Assembly: GCA_018380115.1 (NCBI GenBank)
Contig: JAGZUF010000004.1
Coordinates: 1-64,000 of the forward strand
Length of the DNA: 64,000 nt
Reading direction: 5' to 3'
Origin: Oscillospiraceae bacterium
Lineage (GTDB): Bacteria > Bacillota > Clostridia > Oscillospirales > Ruminococcaceae
Shown: piece by piece, positions 16,826 through 24,697 of the stretch
Layout: the number at the start of each line of letters is the position of its first letter
Position numbering within the stretch: position 1 is the first letter of the stretch
Program-made: the position numbers and the translations under genes
The notes under the pieces: generated by a model
Database searches by the model: none
What the model was told of the DNA's origin: nothing
What the model saw: the letters and a program-made list of their open reading frames with translations, nothing else

Positions 16826-16850
16826 AGAGGCCCCGCTTTTGCAGGGCCTC
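16826..16850 (-). terminator. Terminator of the SGNH hydrolase gene
   Basis: Minus-strand GAGGCCC with GGGGCCTC around a 9-base loop, followed by TTTTTG, 13 bases past the stop. Confidence 0.8.
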
Positions 16851-16862
16851 AAGGCACAGCCG

Positions 16863-18101
16863 TCAGGTTGGCTGCGCAGACTGCGGTTCTTCATCATTCA
16901 CCCCGTCTGATGAAGAAGGCGGCGGTACAGTAGGTACGGGCGTTGCCGTTGGCACAGGGGTTGGCTGCGGTGTCGGTGCCTGTGTCGGTTCCGGCGTAGC
17001 CGTTGGAACCGGTGTCTGTGTCGGCGCCGGTGTCTGCGTCGCATCCGGCGTGGCCGAGGGCGTCGCCGTGGGCTTCAGCGTAGGTGTCACCGTAGGGGAG
17101 GGGGTGGGGCTGGGCGTGGCCGTGGCCTGTGCTGAGGAGGACTCCGGCGCAGGGGTAGCCTTGGGCACGAAGAACTCCTCGGGGGTGGCAATATGTGTGG
17201 GCACGCTTTTCAGCGCCGGGCGCGTGTCTTCCGTTTCATGAGCATGCGTGCGGATATAATCGAACAGCACGTCCATGCCTTCCCGACTGAGATGGATGCC
17301 GTCTGAGCTCTCCATATACGCAGCTTTGGCATAGCCGGTGGAGTCCTTCAGCACCTCGGCAGAGTTCAGGAAGGTGTAGCCCTCCTCCTTCGCCAGCTCC
17401 ACCAGCGCCTTGTTAAAGGCGTCGATGGTCTTCATTGTGATGTTGGGGTAGCTGCGCTTTTGCGCCACAGGGGGGATGGAATTGATGATGATATCCGCAT
17501 AGGGATACGCCTCGTGGATTTGCTCCAGCGCAGTGCGGTACCATTTGATGAACGTTTCGGTGCTCTCGGCCGTATTGTTGGTGCCATAGGTGATGATGAT
17601 GCGCTGGGGCTGCATCATCTGCACAGCCTGCACCACCGTCACCGGCGAGGAATAGCCGCTGAAGTACATGCAGCGCGAGCCTGTGACATGCCCGATGCCC
17701 ATGCCCACGGCGGAAAGGTTATTCTGCCATGTGGTCTTTCCCAGCACCTCCATGCGGTAGGTGTTGGAATCCCCGATAAACAGCGTGTTGTCGATATAAT
17801 CCTCTCCGGCATCCTCCGTCTCGGGCAGAATTGTTCCGTCAAATTCGGAATCTACAATTTTATTGGCATCCTTGTCATAGTCGGACTCCGCCGCATCTAC
17901 CACGCCGGAGGCCGAGCTCGGCAGCCCGTCCGACTTCTTCTTTCCCAGCAGCGAGAATATCAGAATGGCCAGCAGCATAGCTGCCAGAAGCGCCGCTGTC
18001 ACCAGAATGGCAATATCCACAAGGCTGCCCTTCTTCAGGCGCGCTATATAAGCAGCCCATTCCTTTTTCAGCAGCGCGAAAGCATGTTGCAACTGTTCCA
18101 A
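16863..18101 (-). CDS. Membrane-anchored SGNH/GDSL-type hydrolase with a Pro/Thr-rich tail
   Basis: 412 residues from TTG 18101 (GGAGG seven bases upstream). One membrane segment (about 29-53) anchors an extracellular SGNH domain: nucleophile Ser112 in FIGDSNTY, the Asn block in ITYGTNNT, and the Asp-His pair in SDGIHLSREG. From about residue 315 the tail is low-complexity PTPxPTATP repeats, a wall-spanning spacer. The likely role is deacetylating or de-esterifying cell-surface glycans; the substrate is unknown. Single-gene unit. Confidence 0.85.
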   Translation of the reverse strand: MEQLQHAFALLKKEWAAYIARLKKGSLVDIAILVTAALLAAMLLAILIFSLLGKKKSDGLPSSASGVVDAAESDYDKDANKIVDSEFDGTILPETEDAGEDYIDNTLFIGDSNTYRMEVLGKTTWQNNLSAVGMGIGHVTGSRCMYFSGYSSPVTVVQAVQMMQPQRIIITYGTNNTAESTETFIKWYRTALEQIHEAYPYADIIINSIPPVAQKRSYPNITMKTIDAFNKALVELAKEEGYTFLNSAEVLKDSTGYAKAAYMESSDGIHLSREGMDVLFDYIRTHAHETEDTRPALKSVPTHIATPEEFFVPKATPAPESSSAQATATPSPTPSPTVTPTLKPTATPSATPDATQTPAPTQTPVPTATPEPTQAPTPQPTPVPTATPVPTVPPPSSSDGVNDEEPQSAQPT

Positions 18102-18236
18102 GGCTCTTCCTCCGGGCGAAATAGTGTAATGTCTATTCTACACCATTCTCCCACAAAAGGAAACCGAAAATTCACGCTTTCTGCAATTCGCCAGTTTTTG
18201 CGCCGCATGCTTTCAGGGCTTTGCGCAGAAAAATGC

Positions 18237-18782
18237 CTATTGTGCCAGCACCTTTGCACGCCGCAGCGCCGGGCGCAGCGCTGCGGCCAGCAGCGTGGCC
18301 ACCACCAGCGCCACCGCTGCATTTACGCAGGAGGCCGAAAGCTTTGCCGCAAGCCGTACCTGCACAGCACCCATGGCCTGCCCCTCTATCCAATACATCT
18401 CTACAAACGATTTCGCCATATACAGCACAATATAGGCAACGCTGCCCGCCAGCGTGCCCAGAATGTCCTTTCTGGTGCTCACCGGCCCCCTGTGGGCGAT
18501 CAGCCCCGCCAGGTAGCCAATGACGAATTTAGTGGCAAAGGTAATGAGGCAGCCGGAGATATAAGCCGGGTTTGTAAAATCGAACAGCATGCTGCCAAAG
18601 CCCGCCGCAAGGCCGCCCGTCAGCGGGCCGAACAGAAGCCCCGCCAGTGCGCAAAAGCCATTTCCCAGATGGAACCGGGCCGGGCCTACCTCTATCTGCA
18701 TCCAGCTGGATACGAACACCAGCGCGCTCAAAAGGCCGATAACAGCCAGCGACCTGGTGGTGAAGCGTTCTTTTTTCTGCAT
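18237..18782 (-). CDS. ECF transporter S component, candidate vitamin (B6) uptake
   Basis: 181 residues with five or six hydrophobic helices. It has the S-component features GLLSALVFVSSWMQI at the N-terminus, FHLGNGFCALAGLLFGP and the A-x-x-x-A packing helix that meets EcfT. Start ATG 18782 follows GAGGAG. The shared ECF ATPases and EcfT are not in the window. It is divergent from a MocR-type regulator across a promoter region with several inverted repeats. That pairing is typical of pyridoxal/pyridoxine uptake in Firmicutes, so B6 is the favoured substrate, by context only. Confidence 0.75.
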   Translation of the reverse strand: MQKKERFTTRSLAVIGLLSALVFVSSWMQIEVGPARFHLGNGFCALAGLLFGPLTGGLAAGFGSMLFDFTNPAYISGCLITFATKFVIGYLAGLIAHRGPVSTRKDILGTLAGSVAYIVLYMAKSFVEMYWIEGQAMGAVQVRLAAKLSASCVNAAVALVVATLLAAALRPALRRAKVLAQ

Positions 18783-18940
18783 ACGGGCATCTCCTCTCTT
18801 TCTGCTCTGCGGCTTGACAGCGCCGCACGGAAGCGTTAAGGTAATTGTACACACAATTTGACATGTTCAAAATGCCCAATTTTTGAATTTTTTATCAGGT
18901 CAGTTTTTCGTTCATTCATGCATAAATCAAGGAGGTTCTT
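18783..18940. promoter_or_regulatory. Divergent promoter/operator region between the ECF gene and the MocR-type regulator
   Basis: It contains an inverted repeat AATTGT-GTGT-ACAATT (about 18844-18859, read on either strand), and TTTGACATGTTCAAA with half-palindrome TTTGA/TCAAA just downstream. On the minus strand TACAAT is a good -10 for the ECF gene; on the plus strand TTGACA can be a -35 for the regulator, whose -10 is unclear. MocR-type proteins bind such closely spaced sites in the shared region. Confidence 0.5.
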
Positions 18941-20344
18941 ATGGAGCATGCCGCTATCCGGCTGGAGGCAGGCGGAAAAACGCCCTTTTATGAACAGCTC
19001 TATGCCTATTTTGCCGCCGCAATCCGCAGCGGGGCGCTTGCCCCTGGGGAAAGGCTGCCCTCAAAGCGGCGCCTTGCACAGGATGTGGGGGTGAGCGTCA
19101 GCACGGTGGAAACAGCCTATGCCATGCTGGTGGCAGAGGGATATCTGGAGGCAAAGCCGCGAAGCGGCTTTCGCGTGTGCCGCCTTTCTGCATTGTCGCG
19201 CCCGGCAGCGCCTGCACCAGCGGCGCCCGCGCCGGTGCAGGCACCGCTGCGCTTTGATTTTTCCACCGGCAGCGTCGATACGGCCCTGTTCCCCTTTGCC
19301 GCCTGGCGCAGGCTGCAAAGGCAGGTGCTGGCCGGGGATGAGGCCGTGCTGCGCGCAGGCTGTGCACAGGGTGACGAAGCCCTGCGCCGAGCCATTGCCA
19401 CCCATCTGGCCGAGTTCCGCGGCGTGCATGCCGATCCCCGGCAGGTGGTGGTGGGCGCGGGCAGCGAATATCTGGCCGGCCTGCTTGCCCAGCTTTTTCC
19501 GGGTGCCGTGTTCGCAGTGGAGGAGCCGGGCTACACCCGCACGCCGCGCGTGCTGGCAAACTGCGGCGCCGCAGTGGCCTATGTGCCGGTGGATGCATAC
19601 GGCATGCAGCCTGCCCCCCTTGCCGCCAGCGGCGCTGCGCTGGCCTATGTGACGCCCAGCCACCAATTCCCCACCGGGGCCACCATGCCCGTGTGGCGGC
19701 GCACACAGCTTTTGCAGTGGGCCGCACAGCGTAAAGGCCGCTTCATCATTGAGGATGATTACGACAGCGAATTCCGTCTGGACGGGCGTCCGCTGCCTGC
19801 CATGCAGAGCCTGGGGCCGGAACAAGTCATCTATATCGGCACATTTTCACGCGGTATCGCCCCTGCGGTGCGCATTGGCTACCTGGTGCTTCCACCTGCG
19901 CTGCTGGAGGCGTTTTTCAGCCGCTTCGGCTTTTATTCGTGCACAGTGGGGCGCATTGAGCAGCAGACACTGTGCCGCTTTCTGGAAACAGGGCAGTATG
20001 CGCGCCATCAGGCGCGCCTGCGCACGGCCTACCGCCGCAGGCGGGACGCCGTGTGCACGGCCCTACTTGAGGCGCTGGCTCCATTTTCACCACATATAGA
20101 AAACGCGCACACCGGCCTCCATTTCGTGCTGCATCTTGCCTGCCCCTGCACGGGCGAGGCATTGGCCGCAGCCATGCGGCGCCACGGCGTGCTGGCCTGC
20201 CCGCTGGACGCCTACTGCCACACAGGCGGATGCAGCGGGGCCGGCCCAGCGCTGGTGCTGGGCTTCGGCGGGCTGGCACAGCAGGATATCCGGCCGGCCG
20301 CACAGGCCATGGCCCGCGCAGCCGAAGAGGCATGCCGGCTGTAA
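18941..20344 (+). CDS. MocR/PdxR-type GntR-aminotransferase regulator lacking the PLP lysine
   Basis: 467 residues: N-terminal GntR winged helix (about 10-80, with LPSKRRLAQDVGVSVSTVETAY), Pro/Ala linker (88-102), then a fold-type I aminotransferase-like domain. It keeps HQFPTG (241-246) and the PLP-ring Asp segment EDDYDSEFR (271-279). At the place of the Schiff-base lysine (GTFSK in PdxR) this protein reads GTFSR, Arg304, so it cannot form the internal aldimine. Perfect AAGGAGG ribosome site. Divergent from the ECF transporter gene, its probable target. It may sense PLP non-covalently or another ligand. Confidence 0.85.
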   Translation: MEHAAIRLEAGGKTPFYEQLYAYFAAAIRSGALAPGERLPSKRRLAQDVGVSVSTVETAYAMLVAEGYLEAKPRSGFRVCRLSALSRPAAPAPAAPAPVQAPLRFDFSTGSVDTALFPFAAWRRLQRQVLAGDEAVLRAGCAQGDEALRRAIATHLAEFRGVHADPRQVVVGAGSEYLAGLLAQLFPGAVFAVEEPGYTRTPRVLANCGAAVAYVPVDAYGMQPAPLAASGAALAYVTPSHQFPTGATMPVWRRTQLLQWAAQRKGRFIIEDDYDSEFRLDGRPLPAMQSLGPEQVIYIGTFSRGIAPAVRIGYLVLPPALLEAFFSRFGFYSCTVGRIEQQTLCRFLETGQYARHQARLRTAYRRRRDAVCTALLEALAPFSPHIENAHTGLHFVLHLACPCTGEALAAAMRRHGVLACPLDAYCHTGGCSGAGPALVLGFGGLAQQDIRPAAQAMARAAEEACRL

Positions 20345-20359
20345 GGATGCGGAAAACGG

Positions 20360-20415
20360 TTGACTCTTTGCCGCCCGGAGGTTATACTATTATAACAAGT
20401 ATGAAAAGTATAACC
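20360..20415 (+). promoter_or_regulatory. Sigma-A promoter with flanking 9-bp inverted repeat before the AbrB-like gene
   Basis: TTGACT (20360-20365), 17-base spacer, TATACT (20383-20388). GGTTATACT (20380-20388), which includes the -10, is repeated in inverted form as AGTATAACC (20407-20415), straddling the expected start point. This is a likely operator for the AbrB-type product of the gene. Confidence 0.75.
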
Positions 20416-20439
20416 AAAATGAAAAAGGAGGTGCTACCC

Positions 20440-20670
20440 GTGAAAAAAGGGCAGCATATTTTCGGCACAGTGAAAGTGGGTGAAAAGGGGCAAATCGTAA
20501 TCCCCAAAGAGGCCCGCCGGATATTTGGCATCAAACCAGGCGACACGCTGCTGGTGCTGGGGGACGAGGCGCAGGGGCTTGCCGTCGTCAAGGCAGATGT
20601 CATGCAGGAGCTGGCTGTAAACATTCTGAAGGGCCTGGGCACTCTGGGCGGAGGGCTTCATGAAAAATAA
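20440..20670 (+). CDS. AbrB/MazE-type swapped-hairpin regulator
   Basis: 76 residues from GTG 20440, which follows AAAAGGAGG by seven bases; ATGs at 20401 and 20419 lie inside the inverted repeat and upstream of the ribosome site. The AbrB-type DNA-binding domain covers residues about 8-52 (VGEKGQIVIPKEARRIFGIKPGD). The C-terminal tail is helical. The next gene starts 11 bases before its stop, so the two are translationally coupled; AbrB-DUF998 pairs act as regulator plus membrane protein. Confidence 0.88.
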   Translation: MKKGQHIFGTVKVGEKGQIVIPKEARRIFGIKPGDTLLVLGDEAQGLAVVKADVMQELAVNILKGLGTLGGGLHEK

Positions 20671-21277
20671 CCTTCTGCTGTCTCTGCCCGCCGTGCTGGC
20701 GCTGGACCTTGCCCTTCCCTTTCTGCTGGCGGCTCCCTACCGAGGGTACAGCCATCTGACGCAGGCCATGAGCGTGCTGGGAAACAAAAAATCGCCCTGC
20801 CATGCAATCTATAATATATGGCTTGCCGCCTGCGGGGCGGCAGTTGCCCTAAACAGCCTGATGCTGCGGCCGCTTCTTGCCGTGTATTCCAAAACAGCCG
20901 CGGCAATACTGGCGGTTATCCTGTGCCTGTATGCGGTTGGCGGCTGCGTGCTGCCCGCTTTTTTCCCGGTGGAAGAGAAAAAAGACCTTGCCGGGCTTTC
21001 GTCACGCATCCATGGCTACAGCTCTGCAGCGGGGTTTATGTTGCTGGCTGCCGCGCCGCCGCTGGTAGGCTTTCTTGCATACAGGGCCGGTTTCAGCATG
21101 CTGGCGCTTTTTTCCTGGCTGTGCTTTTTTCTGGCCATTGTTTTCTTCACTGCGTTCATCATGGCCGATAAGCCCAGCTTCCGGCATACGCCCATTGCGT
21201 GGGAGGGGCTGTGGCAGCGGCTTACCCTGCTGTGTATGTATCTTCCCGTGGCATGCCTTGTGTTTGCCGTACTGTAA
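20660..21277 (+). CDS. DUF998 family membrane protein
   Basis: 205 residues with six predicted membrane helices, the first beginning at residue 5. The N-terminal YRGYSHLTQAMSVLG and the middle segment CVLPAFFPVE are typical of DUF998. No catalytic residues are recognised. Its start overlaps the AbrB-type gene by 11 bases, and both share the promoter at 20360. The function is unknown; a role in membrane stress or export is speculative. Confidence 0.8.
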   Translation: MKNNLLLSLPAVLALDLALPFLLAAPYRGYSHLTQAMSVLGNKKSPCHAIYNIWLAACGAAVALNSLMLRPLLAVYSKTAAAILAVILCLYAVGGCVLPAFFPVEEKKDLAGLSSRIHGYSSAAGFMLLAAAPPLVGFLAYRAGFSMLALFSWLCFFLAIVFFTAFIMADKPSFRHTPIAWEGLWQRLTLLCMYLPVACLVFAVL

Positions 21278-21284
21278 GCTGCGT

Positions 21285-21334
21285 AAAAAAGGCCTCCATC
21301 TGGCAGGTAATTGCCAGAGAGAGGCCCTTTTCAA
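21285..21334. terminator. Bidirectional terminator after the DUF998 gene
   Basis: Nested stems GGCCTC/GAGGCC and CTGGCA/TGCCAG, with six As on the left and TTTT on the right, between convergent genes. Confidence 0.8.
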
Positions 21335-21343
21335 ACACAAGCC

Positions 21344-21583
21344 CTATTTTTCAGCGCCGTCTGCTTTTTTCCGCACGGTCCAGCGCTGCGGAAGCAGGAT
21401 ATACCCCAAAAGGAAGCCCATCACGCCGCCGTACAGTGCCGAGGCCGCGGGGTTTGATGTGATGGGGCAGGCGCCCAGCGCACAGCCCACCGCAAAGTAA
21501 TAGCCGAGGCCAAAGGCAAGACCCGCGGCTGTAAAGGCTGCCAGAAAGCATGCACCTGCATGCCGTTTCAGAAAGTGCTTCAT
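21344..21583 (-). CDS. DUF6132-like small membrane protein
   Basis: 79 residues from ATG 21583 (AAAGGGG upstream). Two hydrophobic helices surround a small cysteine pair (GCALGACPITSNP), then SALYGGVMGFLLGY. This matches the DUF6132 pattern, usually found with thioredoxin and rhodanese genes. It lies 82 bases downstream of trxA on the same strand, so a redox or sulfur role is suggested by context. The function is unproven. Confidence 0.65.
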   Translation of the reverse strand: MKHFLKRHAGACFLAAFTAAGLAFGLGYYFAVGCALGACPITSNPAASALYGGVMGFLLGYILLPQRWTVRKKADGAEK

Positions 21584-21665
21584 CCGTTTTCCCCTTTCCG
21601 GCCGCCGGCCCCGGCGGCCGCAAAACATTTTGCCCGCCCTGCAGCCCGGCCGCAGGGCCATGGCG

Positions 21666-21983
21666 TCACAGCGCGCTTTGCAGCATCTCTTCCAGCTTTT
21701 GCTGTGTCTGTACGCCCACAGCCTGCGCGTGCAGGGCGCCGTTTTTGAACACCATCACCGTGGGGATGCTCATGATGCCGAACCGCCGGGCAAGCTCGGG
21801 CTGCTCGTCCACATTCACCTTGCCCACCTGCCAGCGGCCCTGCGCATCGCCGGCCACGCGCTGCACCACCGGGCCCAGCATGCGGCACGGGCCGCACCAT
21901 GGCGCCCAGAAATCCACCAGGACGGGCTGCTTCGCGCCCAGCACCTGCTGTTCAAAGTTTTCTTTTGTAAAAACCTGTTCCAT
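21666..21983 (-). CDS. trxA: Thioredoxin
   Basis: 105-residue canonical thioredoxin with the redox-active WCGPC motif (Cys30 and Cys33), the buried Asp24 (VLVDFWA) and the cis-proline in SIPTVMVF. It is reduced by thioredoxin reductase (not in the window) and in turn reduces protein disulfides. It is followed by the DUF6132-like gene and is divergent from a Crp/Fnr regulator; a palindrome sits about 41 bases upstream of its likely start point. Confidence 0.95.
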   Translation of the reverse strand: MEQVFTKENFEQQVLGAKQPVLVDFWAPWCGPCRMLGPVVQRVAGDAQGRWQVGKVNVDEQPELARRFGIMSIPTVMVFKNGALHAQAVGVQTQQKLEEMLQSAL

Positions 21984-22051
21984 ACTGTTCTCTCCTTTTG
22001 TCCGGCTGCGCCGTACTGCACGGCATTGTGCGCCGTTTCGTCTCTGGCTTC

Positions 22052-22092
22052 AGTATACCCCGCCGCGGCACGGCAAACCGTGACGAAGTTAC
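22052..22092 (-). promoter_or_regulatory. trxA promoter with a candidate Crp/Fnr site at about -41
   Basis: The minus-strand -10 is TATACT (22057-22052) with no convincing -35. An imperfect palindrome GTGAC-GAA-GTTAC (22080-22092) is centred at 22086, about 41 bases upstream of the expected start point, the class II activator position. The divergent crp/fnr gene has its own -10, TATGAT (22098-22103), next to the same site. The arm spacing of 3 differs from classic CRP (6) and FNR (4) boxes. Confidence 0.5.
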
Positions 22093-22210
22093 AAAAGTAT
22101 GATAGAATCAAAGAGAAAGGGCAAACCGGCCCTGCCCCATACGGGCAGGCGCCGCTGCAACTTCCCTAAAAAAGCGCAGCCCGGGCGGCCTGCGCAAAAG
22201 GAGGGCTTTT

Positions 22211-22870
22211 ATGCCATGTGCTGATGCAGCCCTGTTCCCGTTCTGGCGGCAGCTTACGCAGCCCCAGAAGGACAGGCTTTTCGAAGAAGTGCGCGAGGCG
22301 CATTATGCTCCGCATGCGCCAGTGCGCGCGGCGGGCGACAGCTGCCTTGGCATTTTATATGTGAAAACCGGCGGGCTTCGGCTTTCCCTTCTGAGCGAGG
22401 AGGGGCGCGAGGCCTCCATCGCGAGGCTGGGTGCCGGGCAGGTATGTGTGCTGAGCGCCTCGTGCGTGCTGAGCGCCGTGACGTTCGACGTGGAGATCAC
22501 CGCCGAGGAGGAAAGCGACGTTCTGGTGCTTCCCTCGCATATATTCGGCCCGCTGATGGCGGAAAATATTTATGTGGAATGTTTTGTATACCGCACGGCA
22601 ACCGAGCTGTTTTCCGATGTGATAGGCGCGGTGGAACGGCTTTTGTTCATGACGCTGGAGCAGCGCGTGGCCTCCTTCCTGCTGGATGAGGCCGCCCGCC
22701 GCGGCACAGACACGCTCGCCATCACGCAGGAGGCCATTGCACTCGGCATCGCCTCTGCGCGCGAGGCCGTCACGCGCGCGCTGCGCCAGATGGCGGCGCG
22801 GGGCCTGGTGGAAGTGTTCCGCGGCGGGGTAAGGCTGCTGGACCGCAAGGCTCTGTACGCCCTTTGCTGA
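22211..22870 (+). CDS. Crp/Fnr-family transcription regulator
   Basis: 219 residues: cyclic-nucleotide-binding-like beta barrel (about 15-125), dimer helix, and a C-terminal winged helix with recognition helix in ASAREAVTRALRQM (about 180-193), close to the family's TREVISRVLKRL. The cAMP phosphate-binding RxS pair and the four-cysteine cluster of FNR are not evident, so another redox or small-molecule signal is likely. It is divergent from trxA and a DUF6132 gene, its probable targets. Confidence 0.88.
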   Translation: MPCADAALFPFWRQLTQPQKDRLFEEVREAHYAPHAPVRAAGDSCLGILYVKTGGLRLSLLSEEGREASIARLGAGQVCVLSASCVLSAVTFDVEITAEEESDVLVLPSHIFGPLMAENIYVECFVYRTATELFSDVIGAVERLLFMTLEQRVASFLLDEAARRGTDTLAITQEAIALGIASAREAVTRALRQMAARGLVEVFRGGVRLLDRKALYALC

Positions 22871-22955
22871 GGTCAGGGCGGCCTGCGGGCAGAGGGCGGC
22901 AGGCACTGCCGCCCTTCATGCGCTGCGGCGCTTGTAAGAAAGGGGGGCCTTGCCT

Positions 22956-24305
22956 GTGGATGCAAACGACCTGACGCAGGGCAGCGCAGCCGGGACGCTG
23001 TTCCGCTTTGCCGGCCCGTTTTTTATTGCCAACGTGCTGCAATCGCTGTACGGCGCGGCAGACCTGTTCGTGGTGGGGGCCTTCTGCGGGGCCCAAAGCG
23101 TGGCCGCCGTTTCCACCGGCACGCAGGTGACACAAATCGTCACCAGCCTCGTCACCGGCCTTACGCTGGGCAGCACCGTCATCATCGGGCAATATACCGG
23201 CCAGAGGGAATACGGCAAAGTAAAGCGCGCCATCGGCACCACGCTCACCGTGTTTGCAGGCGTGGCGCTGGCGCTTACGGCAGGCATGCTGGCGGTGCTG
23301 CGCCCGCTTCTGCGCCTTTTGCAGACGCCGCAGCCATCGTTTGAGCTCACCGTGCAGTATGTCACCATCTGCATGCTGGGCAACATCTTTATCTGCGGCT
23401 ATAACGCCATCAGCGCCGTGCTGCGCGGCTGGGGCGATTCCCGGCGGCCCATGTGGTTTGTGGGCGTTGCCTGCGCTATCAACATTGTGCTGGATGTTGT
23501 GTTCGTTCGCTTTTTCGTGCTGGACGCGGCGGGCACGGCGCTGGCCACGGTGATTTCGCAGGGCATCAGCATGGCCCTTGCAGTAGTCTACCTGCGGCGG
23601 CACGATTTTCTGTTCGATTTCAGGCTGCCCAGCTTTCTGCCGGACAGGCGCATGATAAAAAAGCTGGCCGTGGTGGGGGTTCCCATCTCGTTTCAGGAGC
23701 TGATGGTGCGCATCTCGTTTTTATATCTTGCGGCGGTGATGAACGGCTGCGGCGTATATGCCGCAGCGGTGGTGGGCATCAGCAGCAAATACGATGTGTT
23801 CGCCATGCTTTCAGCCACCTCTATGGCCAGCGCGCTGGCGGCCATCACGGCGCAGAACATCGGTGCGGGCAGGCCGCAGCGGGCACGCCGCTCGCTGTGG
23901 TACGGCATGGGCTTTGCGCTGGCCGCGTCTGCAGTGTTCTGGCTGTGGGCGCAGCTTTCGCCGCAGAGCATGATAGGCCTGTTCAGCCGGGACGCAGATG
24001 TGATAGCCGCAGGCGTGCCCTTCTTCCGCGCATGCAGCTACGACTATATGCTGGTGAGCGTGGTGTTCTGCCTGAATGGTTACCTGAACGGGCGCCAAAA
24101 GACAGTGTGGACCATGATAAGCTGCAGCGTGGGCGCGCTTTGCCTGCGCATGCCGCTGGTGTATCTGTTCAGTGCCCGCTTTGCGGACGACCCCGGCATG
24201 CTGGGCCTGATTGCGCCTGTGGTATCCGGCATTATGGCGTGCTACACCCTTGCATATGTGCTGGCCGAGGGCAGAAAGGGCCGGGCCCGCAGCGCGGCGT
24301 GCTGA
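22956..24305 (+). CDS. MATE-family efflux transporter
   Basis: 449 residues, twelve membrane helices in two MatE repeats, using a Na+ or H+ gradient to export toxic organic cations or other small molecules. Starts at GTG 22956 (AAAGGGGGG eight bases upstream) rather than TTG 22950. The first repeat begins LFRFAGPFFIANVLQSLYGAADL and the second has VVGISSKYDVFA. The 85-base gap after the crp/fnr gene has no clear terminator, so partial co-transcription is possible. Confidence 0.93.
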   Translation: MDANDLTQGSAAGTLFRFAGPFFIANVLQSLYGAADLFVVGAFCGAQSVAAVSTGTQVTQIVTSLVTGLTLGSTVIIGQYTGQREYGKVKRAIGTTLTVFAGVALALTAGMLAVLRPLLRLLQTPQPSFELTVQYVTICMLGNIFICGYNAISAVLRGWGDSRRPMWFVGVACAINIVLDVVFVRFFVLDAAGTALATVISQGISMALAVVYLRRHDFLFDFRLPSFLPDRRMIKKLAVVGVPISFQELMVRISFLYLAAVMNGCGVYAAAVVGISSKYDVFAMLSATSMASALAAITAQNIGAGRPQRARRSLWYGMGFALAASAVFWLWAQLSPQSMIGLFSRDADVIAAGVPFFRACSYDYMLVSVVFCLNGYLNGRQKTVWTMISCSVGALCLRMPLVYLFSARFADDPGMLGLIAPVVSGIMACYTLAYVLAEGRKGRARSAAC

Positions 24306-24331
24306 GAGGGGCTTCACCGGAACGCCGGAAA

Positions 24332-24569
24332 AGTCAGGCCCCCGGCAAAGCCGGGGGCCTGCGTAAGCCCTGGAGGGACATACTGCCAGCAAGCCTAGCA
24401 AGAGGCACTGAACACTCTGTCTCCTGCATCGCTTGCCCCGCCTCCCGTAAACGGAATTCCTCCCATTATGTGCTGCAGCTTTTGGGTATTGAATACCATC
24501 CCGCTTCGCTCGAAACTGACAGCGAAAGCCCTTTTGCTCTCCCCAGCATAGCTGGGGGCGTTTCGCTAA
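24332..24569. repeat. Dispersed hairpin-rich repeat, copy 1
   Basis: About 238 bp, alignable end to end with copy 2 at 33979-34221. It opens with a 10-bp GC hairpin GGCCCCCGGC/GCCGGGGGCC, has conserved blocks (GAGGCACTGAA, CCCGTAAACGGA, GGTATTGAATACC, CGCTTCGCTCGAA) and closes with CCCCAGC/GCTGGGG before GTTTCGCTAA. Both copies are intergenic. Here it lies between the MATE and MFS genes, which converge. The reading frame is not kept between copies, so it is more likely an RNA or mobile repeat than a gene. Confidence 0.85.
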
Positions 24570-24575
24570 AGCACT

Positions 24576-24612
24576 CAGGCGGGGCGGCCGCAGGCTGCCC
24601 CGCCTGTTTTCC
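24576..24612 (+). terminator. Terminator downstream of the repeat
   Basis: CAGGCGGGGC pairs with GCCCCGCCTG around an 11-base loop, followed by TTTTCC. Confidence 0.75.
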
Positions 24613-24697
24613 GTTTCGGCCTTCGTCCCGGCACACAGGAAAAAGCTGCCGCGCCCAGGCCGTAAAAAATGCGTTTTGCCCTGCATGCCCGTTTTGC

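Larger units (their letters stand above)
16530..16862. other. 333-bp gene-free region with a promoter and a terminator
   Basis: It contains the promoter of the CNNM/CBS gene (16656-16685), its leader of about 120 bases, and the terminator of the SGNH gene (16826-16850). The middle (16690-16820) is GC-rich with short direct repeats of GGGCC and no coding signal on either strand. Confidence 0.6.

Noticed and set aside
16863..17170. Tandem repeat or CRISPR-like array
   Set aside because: The repetition is a low-complexity Pro/Thr/Ala codon pattern in the tail of the SGNH protein, with no constant spacer length.
24332..24569. Small protein encoded on the minus strand of the repeat (Lys/Arg-rich, ending ...CPSRAYA)
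   Set aside because: The copies share part of a reading frame but single-base indels shift it, there is no ribosome site, and the stem structures explain the conservation better.
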